In this document: piece after piece, positions 1 to 5,518 of the stretch
How the letters are laid out: the number at the start of each line of letters is the position of its first letter
Position numbering within the stretch: position 1 is the stretch's first letter
Notes under the pieces: generated by a model
The model's input: only the letters and a program-made list of their open reading frames with translations
What the model was told of the DNA's origin: nothing
The model's database searches: none
Program-made: the position numbers and the translations under genes
DNA from: an uncultured Enterobacter sp.
Lineage (GTDB): Bacteria; Pseudomonadota; Gammaproteobacteria; Enterobacterales; Enterobacteriaceae
NCBI GenBank assembly: GCA_946477805.1
Contig: CAMKZP010000119.1
Location: 1-8,908, forward strand
Direction: 5' to 3'
DNA: 8,908 nt

Positions 1-324
1 GGTAATATAAAATATTAAGTTCACATCTCATAGAGCTAATGAGATGGTAGATAACTTGGCACTATCGCAATTAAATCGATAGGTTTTAACACCGTATAAA
101 CCGTTACAGCCTGAGAAATCCCCACAAAATTTGGGTGAAAAAGACAGGCATAGACTTTAGTGACCAACTGGTTGTGCAACCAACTCCATGAGCCCCCCTG
201 TGTCTGCCCACCAAGTATGCCAAAAATTTTTCTTCGATATTCTTATGGCATTTCATAAATACCGACCGAGTGCACTGCAGAATGCTACTACCGGGATAGT
301 GAACGGGGCTTTCTCTTTAACTAA

Positions 325-489
325 CCAGCATCCGACGTTACATGTTCGGCGGAACTCAGGCTAAAAATAGAACGAGTGGAAAGTTTTCTGGTTAACCAGC
401 CGCTTCAGAAAGATGCCTTATCCATATTCAGCAATATTATCGCCACGCTTACAGACTGGTTATCCCTGTGCACCATTGCAATGAACTGA
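325..489 (+). pseudogene. Possible 3' remnant of an unidentified gene
   Basis: A frame stays open from just after a TAA (322-324) to a TGA (487-489), 54 codons, without an obvious start codon or ribosome binding site. The predicted peptide looks protein-like: it has a charged helical stretch (around ELRLKIERVESFL) followed by an amphipathic stretch ending in TLTDWLSLCT. Its 3' end faces the integrase gene, so it would be convergent with it. I do not recognise the family. It could be the decayed end of a cargo gene or simply a chance open frame; the length alone does not decide this. Confidence 0.2.
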
Positions 490-562
490 AGCAGTTATCC
501 ATTTATCATTAAATCTTGAGCATGGTCTTCAACGCACCTTCCTAGCCTAATCAGGGCTCACA

Positions 563-586
563 AGCAGGCCTCTCTTACAGCCTGCT
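563..586 (-). terminator. Weak hairpin after the integrase gene
   Basis: A perfect 7-bp stem AGCAGGC/GCCTGCT (563-569 and 580-586) with a 10-nt loop lies 15 bp beyond the integrase stop codon. There is no U-rich run after it on the minus strand, so it is at best a partial transcription terminator or an RNA 3'-end stabiliser. Confidence 0.3.
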
Positions 587-600
587 CATTTATGACAATT

Positions 601-1860
601 TTAACCAGTCGTTAGTTTTCCAAAATCAAATGGACTAACCCCCTTCTCTCGATTCGCATCCAGATAATCCGCCCACCACTGCAGCATTAACCTCCGCTCC
701 CCAAGATGCTCCGCCTTATGGATATATGCAGCCCGAACAGAGTTACGCTCCTGATGGCTCATCTGCCGCTCTACTGCATCCCTCGACCACAACCCCGATT
801 CTATCAGTGAACTACAAGCCATGGTCCTGAAACCATGCCCACAGACTTCCGTTTTTGTGTCATAGCCCATCACTCTCAGAGCCTTGTTCACCGTGTTCTC
901 ACTCATGGGTTTACGCGGATCGTGATCACCAATGAAGATCAGCTCACGGTTTCCACTCATACTTTTGATCTTTTCCAAAATGACTAACGCCTGCTGCGAC
1001 AAAGGAACAAGGTGAGGTGTCCGCATCTTCGAACCTCGCTGAGAATGTTTAACACCTTCCAGCGGCTCACGCTCTCCCGGAATCGTCCACATGGCCGCTT
1101 CAAAATCCACTTCTGACCAGCGGGCAAAGCGCAGCTCGCTTGAGCGGATAAAGACTAACAAGGTAAGTTCGACAGCAAGTCGGGTTAATGGTCTTCCGGA
1201 ATAGTGATCAATGCGATGAAGTAATTCAGGAATACGATTAAGCTCCAAAGCCGCACGATGCTGTCTTTTCGCCGTAGCAACCGCACCGGCAATCTCTTGC
1301 GCGGGCTTATAGTCGATTAAGCCGCTCTGAACGGCAAAGCGCATAATCGCGGTAGTTCGCTGCTGTAAACGGGCGGCGACTTCAAGACGTCCGGATGACT
1401 CCACCGCTTTAATGGGTACAAGAAGATCCCGAGTCTTAAGCTCTGCAATGTTCCGCTTACCGATAGCAGCAAAGAGATTATCTTCCAGGCTTTTCAATAC
1501 ACGAGCACTATGCGATGCAGACCACTTCTGATTGCTAGCGTGCCAGTCTCTGGCGACCACTTCAAAAGTTATCGCTTCTTGTTCCTGCTCTACCTGAACG
1601 GCTTTCTTGTTCTCACTAGGATCTACACCGTTAGCTAGATGCTTACGGGCTTCGTCGCGCCGTGCCCGGGCATCAGCCAATGACACTTCAGGATATTTCC
1701 CCAACGCCAGCATCTTCTCTTTACCACCGAAGCGATAACGCAGTCGCCAATATTTGGAACCGTTAGGGTGAACCAGCAAAACCATGCCTTCACCGTCAGT
1801 TAGTTTATAGGCTTTTGCTTCAGGCTTAGCCGAACGAACCTTCACATCACTCAGAGCCAT
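601..1860 (-). CDS. intB: P4-type tyrosine integrase, IntB-like
   Basis: This site-specific recombinase inserts and excises the element at a tRNA gene. At 419 aa it is slightly longer than E. coli IntB (about 396 aa), with which it shares long near-identical blocks. An N-terminal arm-binding domain (about residues 1-90, DUF4102 type, with LTDGEGMVLLV and RYRFGGKEKMLALGKYP) is followed by a core-binding domain (about 100-195) and the catalytic domain. The catalytic set looks complete: R239 (IRSSELRFARW), H342 and R345 (HGFR), H369 (MSHQERN) and nucleophile Y379. I chose the ATG at 1860 because AAGGA lies nine bases upstream and family members begin this way; an in-frame ATG at 1896 would add 12 unlikely residues. 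The gene points away from leuX, as is usual for integrases beside their tRNA target. It appears intact and probably functional. Confidence 0.95.
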   Translation of the reverse strand: MALSDVKVRSAKPEAKAYKLTDGEGMVLLVHPNGSKYWRLRYRFGGKEKMLALGKYPEVSLADARARRDEARKHLANGVDPSENKKAVQVEQEQEAITFEVVARDWHASNQKWSASHSARVLKSLEDNLFAAIGKRNIAELKTRDLLVPIKAVESSGRLEVAARLQQRTTAIMRFAVQSGLIDYKPAQEIAGAVATAKRQHRAALELNRIPELLHRIDHYSGRPLTRLAVELTLLVFIRSSELRFARWSEVDFEAAMWTIPGEREPLEGVKHSQRGSKMRTPHLVPLSQQALVILEKIKSMSGNRELIFIGDHDPRKPMSENTVNKALRVMGYDTKTEVCGHGFRTMACSSLIESGLWSRDAVERQMSHQERNSVRAAYIHKAEHLGERRLMLQWWADYLDANREKGVSPFDFGKLTTG

Positions 1861-1885
1861 GATGAGTATCCTTTCAAGGGTTCTG

Positions 1886-1935
1886 TGCGGGTACAAACAT
1901 TATCGAACCGCGATATACCCGCAGTTGTACCCGCA
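1886..1935 (-). promoter_or_regulatory. Integrase promoter with operator-like inverted repeat
   Basis: A perfect 11-bp inverted repeat, TGCGGGTACAA at 1886-1896 and TTGTACCCGCA at 1925-1935, lies directly upstream of the integrase start. A third copy of TACCCGCA sits at 1916-1923, 12 bp from the one at 1928. On the minus strand a GATAAT hexamer (1899-1904) lies between the arms and is the best -10 candidate; no good -35 is visible. The arrangement suggests a repressor, integrase or directionality factor that binds over the promoter. Autoregulation of integrase is known in P4-type elements; here it is inferred. Confidence 0.5.
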
Positions 1936-1940
1936 TCAGT

Positions 1941-1980
1941 AAGTTGATGTAGATTGAATCAGGTTGACTTAGGTTGAGTG
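1941..1980. repeat. Four helically phased 10-bp repeats beside the attachment site
   Basis: Four consecutive 10-bp units (1941-1950, 1951-1960, 1961-1970, 1971-1980) each contain TTGA at the same position, preceded by G in three units and A in one, with A at the first position of all four. The period of 10 bp puts every copy on the same face of the helix. Between an integrase gene and its tRNA target such arrays are typical of arm-type integrase sites or excisionase sites, which is my inference here. Confidence 0.5.
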
Positions 1981-2020
1981 AAAAAGCGAGGAAAGCCTTG
2001 CGGATACTGGATTTTAGACA

Positions 2021-2046
2021 TAAAAAAAGACCTCAGTTGAGGTCTA
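2021..2046 (-). terminator. Intrinsic terminator after leuX
   Basis: On the minus strand a perfect stem AGACCTCA/TGAGGTCT (2028-2035 with 2038-2045) is followed at once by seven T residues (complement of 2022-2028). This is a textbook Rho-independent terminator. It starts 14 bases after the 3' end of leuX and separates the tRNA promoter from the integrase gene. It lies on the island side of the presumed crossover, so it may have arrived with the element. Confidence 0.85.
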
Positions 2047-2058
2047 TTTACATACCGT

Positions 2059-2081
2059 TGGTGCCGAAGGCCGGACTCGAA
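2059..2081. other. Probable attachment site (att) in the leuX 3' end
   Basis: P4-type integrases recombine within the last roughly 18 to 23 bases of their tRNA target, and the integrase gene lies directly beyond this end. The leuX sequence is intact up to its encoded CCA, as expected when the element carries the 3' tRNA end as its attachment core. The boundaries are inferred; the second copy is not in this window. Confidence 0.5.
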
Positions 2082-2143
2082 CCGGCACGTATTTCTACGG
2101 TTGATTTTGAATCAACTGCGTCTACCGATTTCGCCACTTCGGC
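2059..2143 (-). tRNA. leuX: tRNA-Leu (anticodon CAA)
   Basis: The 85-nt gene reads on the minus strand from GCCGAAGTGGCG to an encoded CCA at 2061-2059. The acceptor arms pair (GCCGAAG with CTTCGGC), the T-loop has GTTCGAGTC, and the long variable arm is of the leucine type. The anticodon stem GTTGA/TCAAC encloses the loop TTCAAAA, giving anticodon CAA (complement of 2109-2107), which reads UUG. As far as I recall it, the sequence matches E. coli leuX. The gene is a well-known island target: the E. coli K-12 KpLE2 element with intB and a pathogenicity island of uropathogenic strain 536 sit there. A36 and A37 make the tRNA a likely substrate for ms2i6A modification and hence for MiaE, encoded nearby. 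Confidence 0.97.
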
Positions 2144-2162
2144 ACTGAAGGGGATGCGGAAA

Positions 2163-2198
2163 CGTTGTGGATTATACCTGTCGCGCGCCGCCATGCAA
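2163..2198 (-). promoter_or_regulatory. leuX promoter
   Basis: On the minus strand a perfect -10 TATAAT (complement of 2171-2176) is preceded at 16 bp by TTGCAT (complement of 2193-2198), a fair -35. Transcription should start near 2163-2165, about 20 bases before the mature tRNA 5' end. leuX therefore has its own strong sigma-70 promoter. Confidence 0.8.
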
Positions 2199-2230
2199 GC
2201 GACGACGCGCTAAACCGACGCTAAGTGCCC

Positions 2231-2251
2231 AAAAAATCAGCGCCCTTCGCT
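2231..2251 (-). terminator. Weak terminator candidate after the 2250-2981 gene
   Basis: On the minus strand a 4-bp stem AGCG/CGCT (complement of 2248-2251 and 2239-2242) is followed by GA and six T residues (complement of 2231-2236). The stem overlaps the stop codon and is short, so readthrough towards leuX is possible. Confidence 0.3.
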
Positions 2252-2981
2252 ACTCCAGCTCAGACACCGCCAGCCGAATCACTCCCGCGGCCTTCTGCTC
2301 CGGCAGCTTCAGCACCTTCGCCCACATATCCTGCACCATATCGCACGAGAGCTTCTCTTTGCCCACCGCGTTCTCCGGCATCTGCAGCAGCTGGATGTCC
2401 TCGCCGTACTTGTCCGCAAGCTCTTTCATAATCGGGCGAACGGTCGTCACGGCGGCCCCACGCTCGGCCGGGGTCACGGTATGGCGGTTTTTGCCGTAGG
2501 CCGCGCGCATCATGTCGGCGTCGGCCTGCATGCGCCGCGCCAGCATCTGTTTATCCAGCACGCGCATCGGGTTGACGCCGCCCTTTACCGCCGGGTAGAG
2601 GAAGCGGAAGCAGGCGTCGTCGCTCACCTTCTGGATGGCGGCGGTCTGCTCCATGTTGGCCTTCATATAATCCACCACGTTGGCGTCCGGGGCGTGCTGC
2701 AGGCGAGACATCTGCAGGCTCAAAATCTGCGGCTGGATGACGTCGATGATGTGCTGCTCTGACTCGCCCATCTTCTGCATGGTGAGGATCTGCTCGCGGA
2801 TGCGCTGCTGGAACGCGGGTTCCTGCTCTTTAATCACCTGCCAGGCAGGCATCGCGTTGAGGGTGATATCAAGCTGCCGTTCGGGGGTTTGATGCATGCG
2901 CTGTTTGTCGAAGTACACCCAGAACGCCACGGCGGCGGCCACGACGATGACGACAATAATACGGATCCACGTTTTATTCAT
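2250..2981 (-). CDS. Membrane-anchored protein of unknown function
   Basis: This 243-aa protein has a single hydrophobic segment at its N-terminus (about residues 7-24, after K3 and R7) and no other membrane segment. Few positive charges precede the helix and K26, R28 follow it. It could be an uncleaved anchor with the rest in the periplasm, though the charge pattern does not fix the topology. The remainder is rich in charged and amphipathic helices and in methionine and glutamine, with only two cysteines (124 and 213), which could form a disulfide if periplasmic. I see no catalytic motif and do not recognise the family. The start is supported by AAGGA seven bases upstream. It begins 30 bp after the miaE stop on the same strand, so the two are probably cotranscribed. 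It looks intact and its codon use fits the chromosomal neighbours. Confidence 0.85.
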   Translation of the reverse strand: MNKTWIRIIVVIVVAAAVAFWVYFDKQRMHQTPERQLDITLNAMPAWQVIKEQEPAFQQRIREQILTMQKMGESEQHIIDVIQPQILSLQMSRLQHAPDANVVDYMKANMEQTAAIQKVSDDACFRFLYPAVKGGVNPMRVLDKQMLARRMQADADMMRAAYGKNRHTVTPAERGAAVTTVRPIMKELADKYGEDIQLLQMPENAVGKEKLSCDMVQDMWAKVLKLPEQKAAGVIRLAVSELE

Positions 2982-3004
2982 CTCGCATCCTTATCCTTTT
3001 GCTA

Positions 3005-3022
3005 TGCCGGTTTACACCGGCA
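3005..3022 (-). other. Hairpin with the miaE stop codon in its loop
   Basis: A perfect 7-bp stem TGCCGGT/ACCGGCA (3005-3011, 3016-3022) encloses a 4-nt loop that contains the miaE stop codon (complement of 3012-3014). No U-run follows, so it is not a standard terminator. It might influence the ratio of miaE to downstream gene expression or processing of the mRNA. Confidence 0.4.
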
Positions 3023-3770
3023 CGCCGCTGTGGAAGCGAAACTCGCTGTCCGGTGTTGAGATAAGTGTGGCTTCAATTTCGCCAAAATGCTGCACCCGAT
3101 GCGAGATATCGTTATCGCTCACCCGCTGGGCCAGCGTCAGATAGTCCTGATAATGGCGCGCTTCCGAGCGCAGCAGCGAGAGATAGAACTTCTGCAGGTC
3201 GTCGTCGAGGAACGGGGCCAGCGCGGCGAAGCGCTCGCAGGAGCGGGCTTCGATGTAGGCGCCGCAGATGAGCTTGTCGATCAGCGTCAGCGGTTCGTGA
3301 GTGCGCACTTCCTTCAGCATCCCTTTGGCGTAGCGGCTGGCGGTAATTTTGACGTACGGAATGCCGCGCGCCAGCATCGCCTCGCGCACCTGCCAGAAGT
3401 GGTGCAGCTCTTCTTTAATCAGCAGCACCATGCTGTCGATAAGCGCCTGGCCCCAGGGGTCGTCGGTTTTGGGCATCACGCTTTTGCCGATCTGCCTGTG
3501 CAGGGCGATAAAATCCGGCTCCGGGCCGTCGCGGAAGGTGAACTGTTCGTAGGGTTTGAGCCAGTCGAGCAGCGCGTCGGCACCGCTTTCATCGGCAACA
3601 TATTTACGCACCAGCAGCAGCGCGGTCTGGGCGGCCTTGAGCTCGCACACCATATGGTCGGTGAGCAGCAGCGGCAGGTTAGCCGGGTCGCGGGCTTGAT
3701 CAATCCACGCTTGCGGGGTCGGGCACTGGAGGAAGTTGAGTACGGGGGCGAGTATCTGCGGGTAATCCAT
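3012..3770 (-). CDS. miaE: tRNA 2-methylthio-N6-isopentenyladenosine hydroxylase
   Basis: MiaE is a non-haem diiron monooxygenase that hydroxylates the isopentenyl side chain of ms2i6A at position 37 of tRNAs reading codons that begin with U, giving ms2io6A. The cytoplasmic enzyme is ferritin-like. At 252 aa it has the expected size, and the putative iron ligands are visible: E43 (VCELKAAQ), E121 and H124 (EELHHF), E174 (YIEARSCERF), and E203 and H206 (SEARHYQDY). The start ATG at 3770 gives the usual MDYPQILAPVLNFLQCPTP opening, with AAGG about eight bases upstream. miaE occurs in Salmonella and relatives and is missing from E. coli K-12. It lies 47 bp downstream of rraB and 30 bp upstream of an unidentified gene, all on the same strand. 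The product requires MiaA and MiaB, encoded elsewhere, and oxygen. Confidence 0.95.
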   Translation of the reverse strand: MDYPQILAPVLNFLQCPTPQAWIDQARDPANLPLLLTDHMVCELKAAQTALLLVRKYVADESGADALLDWLKPYEQFTFRDGPEPDFIALHRQIGKSVMPKTDDPWGQALIDSMVLLIKEELHHFWQVREAMLARGIPYVKITASRYAKGMLKEVRTHEPLTLIDKLICGAYIEARSCERFAALAPFLDDDLQKFYLSLLRSEARHYQDYLTLAQRVSDNDISHRVQHFGEIEATLISTPDSEFRFHSGVPV

Positions 3771-3788
3771 GGTTCTGCCTTGAAAGAA

Positions 3789-3808
3789 GCGGTGGCGCGC
3801 GCCACCGC
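3789..3808. other. Perfect 20-bp GC-rich palindrome between rraB and miaE
   Basis: Ten bases starting GCGGTGGCGC are followed directly by their exact reverse complement. In minus-strand RNA this folds into a strong stem followed by TTCTTT, so it is a partial or leaky terminator candidate between rraB and miaE. The U-run is interrupted, which suggests that some transcription continues into miaE. Confidence 0.5.
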
Positions 3809-3817
3809 CTGAAACGC

Positions 3818-4243
3818 TTAGTGGCGCACGCCGTCGTCGTCTTCGTCGACGTAATCTTCGTCGTCGCCCTCTTCGCCCTCTTCACCGTTCGGATCTTCGA
3901 AGTAGGTTCCCCAGCCGTCGTACTCCACGTCAAACTTCTCGGCCAGGTTCATCAGCTGTTCTACCTGCGCGTCAATCAGTTCCGCCTTCAGCGCGCCTTC
4001 GCTCAGAATGTCGCAGCAGATGACGGTGTCGCCCTCTTCCACTTCCAGCTCTTCTGGCTCGGTCACTTCATAACCCAGCTTGAAGGCTTCCACGGCCATT
4101 TTTTCCAGCGCGTCGAAATCGTCGGCAGAGAAATGGTGCTCAATGGTGTACAGCGCGTCCGGATCGCTACCGTCTTCCAGCAGTTCTTCAATTATCAAAC
4201 GCGTCTCTTCGCGTTGCTCTTCCAGATGTTCCGGGTTTGCCAT
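3818..4243 (-). CDS. rraB: Ribonuclease E inhibitor RraB
   Basis: RraB (formerly YjgD) binds the C-terminal scaffold region of RNase E and changes the composition and activity of the degradosome, so that a subset of mRNAs is stabilised. The 141-aa protein matches E. coli RraB (138 aa): the N-terminus MANPEHLEEQREETRLIIEELLEDGSDPDALYTIEHHF is characteristic, and the tail from about residue 116 to 138 is almost wholly Asp, Glu and Gly. It is a soluble cytoplasmic protein. AGAGGA lies eight bases upstream of the ATG at 4243. The gene is divergent from argI across a 164-bp gap, the same arrangement as in E. coli, and is followed by miaE on the same strand. The slightly longer acidic tail is the only visible difference from E. 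coli. Confidence 0.95.
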   Translation of the reverse strand: MANPEHLEEQREETRLIIEELLEDGSDPDALYTIEHHFSADDFDALEKMAVEAFKLGYEVTEPEELEVEEGDTVICCDILSEGALKAELIDAQVEQLMNLAEKFDVEYDGWGTYFEDPNGEEGEEGDDEDYVDEDDDGVRH

Positions 4244-4335
4244 GGCTCAATCCTCTTTAAAGTGCGGCAGATACTTCTATTTTCACACACGGACGTGTTT
4301 GCCTCCACCTTTGTAAGAAAGAATTGTTAAACGGG

Positions 4336-4380
4336 GTTGCAAATGAATATTTACACATATAAAGTGAATTTTAATTCAAT
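4336..4380 (+). promoter_or_regulatory. argI promoter with tandem ARG boxes (ArgR operator)
   Basis: Two ArgR boxes of the 18-bp type lie at 4342-4359 and 4363-4380, separated by 3 bp as in other ArgR operators. The downstream core (TGAAT, TTTA, ATTCA at 4365-4378) fits the consensus perfectly; the upstream core (4344-4357) has a perfect left half and two mismatches in the right half. They overlap a promoter with TATAAA at 4358-4363 and a GTTGCA/TTGCAA -35 at 4336-4342 (15-16 bp spacing). Arginine-bound ArgR hexamer should therefore block RNA polymerase. The layout resembles E. coli argI. Confidence 0.85.
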
Positions 4381-4407
4381 AGGTGGCATTAGCCATGCGA
4401 GGATAAA

Positions 4408-5412
4408 ATGTCCGATTTGTACAAAAAACACTTTCTGAAATTGCTCGACTTTACCCCTGCCCAGTTCAACTCTCTGCTGACCCTTGCCGCGCAGCTCAAG
4501 GCTGATAAAAAAAAGGGCAAGGAAGTACAGAAGCTTACCGGTAAAAATATCGCGCTCATCTTCGAAAAAGACTCGACCCGTACACGTTGCTCTTTCGAAG
4601 TTGCCGCATTTGACCAGGGCGCGCGCGTCACTTATTTAGGGCCGAGCGGCAGCCAGATTGGGCATAAAGAGTCAATTAAGGACACCGCACGCGTGCTCGG
4701 GCGGATGTACGACGGCATTCAGTATCGCGGCCACGGCCAGGAAGTGGTCGAAACGCTGGCGCAGTATGCGGGCGTGCCGGTGTGGAACGGGCTAACCAAC
4801 GAGTTCCATCCGACCCAGCTGCTGGCGGACCTGCTGACCATGCAGGAGCACCTGCCGGGCAAGGCGTTTAACGAGATGGCGCTGGTCTACGCGGGCGACG
4901 CGCGCAACAACATGGGCAACTCGATGCTGGAAGCGGCGGCGTTGACCGGGCTGGATCTGCGCCTGGTGGCGCCGAAAGCCTGCTGGCCGGAAGAGAGCCT
5001 GGTGGCGGAGTGCAGCGCGCTGGCGGAGAAAAACGGCGGCAAAATTACCCTGACGGAAGACGTGGCGGCGGGCGTGAAGGGCGCGGACTTTATCTATACC
5101 GACGTATGGGTGTCGATGGGCGAAGCCAAAGAGAAGTGGGCGGAGCGGATCGCGCTGCTGCGCGGATATCAGGTGAACGCGCAGATGATGGCCCTGACCG
5201 GAAATCCTGACGTGAAGTTCCTGCACTGTCTGCCCGCGTTCCATGACGACCAGACCACGCTCGGCAAGCAGATGGCAAAAGAGTTCGATCTGCACGGCGG
5301 CATGGAGGTGACGGACGAGGTGTTTGAGTCGGCGGCGAGCATCGTGTTCGACCAGGCGGAAAACCGGATGCACACCATTAAGGCGGTGATGGTGGCGACG
5401 CTTGGGGAGTGA
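4408..5412 (+). CDS. argI: Ornithine carbamoyltransferase (anabolic)
   Basis: ArgI joins carbamoyl phosphate and ornithine to form citrulline, the sixth step of arginine synthesis, as a cytoplasmic trimer. The 334 aa match the E. coli ArgI/ArgF length. Visible motifs are the carbamoyl-phosphate loop S56-T-R-T-R60, H134-P-T-Q137, the ornithine-side residues D232 and S236-M-G238, the H273-C-L-P276 motif with active-site C274, and R320. The ATG at 4408 has AGGA seven bases upstream. Tandem ARG boxes over the promoter, repressor-sensitive expression and proximity to yjgK mark it as the biosynthetic enzyme and not the catabolic ArcB. It is intact. It is divergent from rraB and convergent with yjgK, with a REP-like element between their 3' ends. 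Confidence 0.96.
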   Translation: MSDLYKKHFLKLLDFTPAQFNSLLTLAAQLKADKKKGKEVQKLTGKNIALIFEKDSTRTRCSFEVAAFDQGARVTYLGPSGSQIGHKESIKDTARVLGRMYDGIQYRGHGQEVVETLAQYAGVPVWNGLTNEFHPTQLLADLLTMQEHLPGKAFNEMALVYAGDARNNMGNSMLEAAALTGLDLRLVAPKACWPEESLVAECSALAEKNGGKITLTEDVAAGVKGADFIYTDVWVSMGEAKEKWAERIALLRGYQVNAQMMALTGNPDVKFLHCLPAFHDDQTTLGKQMAKEFDLHGGMEVTDEVFESAASIVFDQAENRMHTIKAVMVATLGE

Positions 5413-5435
5413 TTTAGTCCTCTGCAGCGCTGCTG

Positions 5436-5515
5436 CCCTCACCCCGGCCCTCTCCCCAAAGGGCTGCGGGTCTAATCGTCCCCTCTCCCCACTGGGGAGA
5501 GGGTTAGGGTGAGGG
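5436..5515. repeat. REP-like palindromic element, copy 1
   Basis: Outer arms at 5436-5457 and 5494-5515 are inverted repeats of 22 bases with three mismatches (CCCTCACCC ... CCCTCTCCCC type). The right arm also pairs perfectly over 10 bp with 5481-5490 across a 3-nt loop, so two alternative hairpins are possible. The element fills the gap between the convergent argI and yjgK 3' ends and ends 3 bp before the yjgK stop codon. It can act as a bidirectional terminator or mRNA-protecting structure. Copy 2 is at 8801-8871. Confidence 0.85.
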
Positions 5516-5518
5516 GTC

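Larger units (their letters stand above)
1..600. other. Island DNA without a recognisable gene
   Basis: This AT-richer stretch lies on the element side of the integrase and holds no open frame that I can assign. Visible structures are a perfect 8-bp hairpin (24-31 with 39-46, 7-nt loop), a direct repeat ACCAACT at 163-169 and 179-185 around the palindromic core TGGTTG/CAACCA (169-182), and a 6-bp inverted pair ATGCCA/TGGCAT (217-222, 246-251). A short open frame at 325-489 is listed separately. I found no copy of the leuX 3' end here, so the far attachment site of the element is outside the window. Confidence 0.6.

Noticed and set aside
1974..2213. Small plus-strand frame over leuX and its terminator
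   Set aside because: It translates the tRNA gene and its flanks in antisense and so cannot be a real gene.
3087..3812. Open frame of 241 codons on the plus strand
   Set aside because: It lies antisense to miaE, whose product is clearly recognisable; long antisense frames are common in GC-rich genes and this one has no motif or family resemblance.
4287..4298. Palindrome ACACG/CGTGT in the rraB leader
   Set aside because: Only 5 bp per arm with no positional link to a promoter or start codon that I could identify.
3821..4330. Open frame of 169 codons antisense to rraB
   Set aside because: It is a by-product of the acidic codons of rraB read on the other strand, giving a Val/Phe-rich peptide; it also runs across the rraB-argI promoter region.
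4792..5442. Open frame of 216 codons antisense to argI
   Set aside because: His/Arg-rich translation typical of the opposite strand of a GC-rich gene; argI is intact and well conserved in the other frame.
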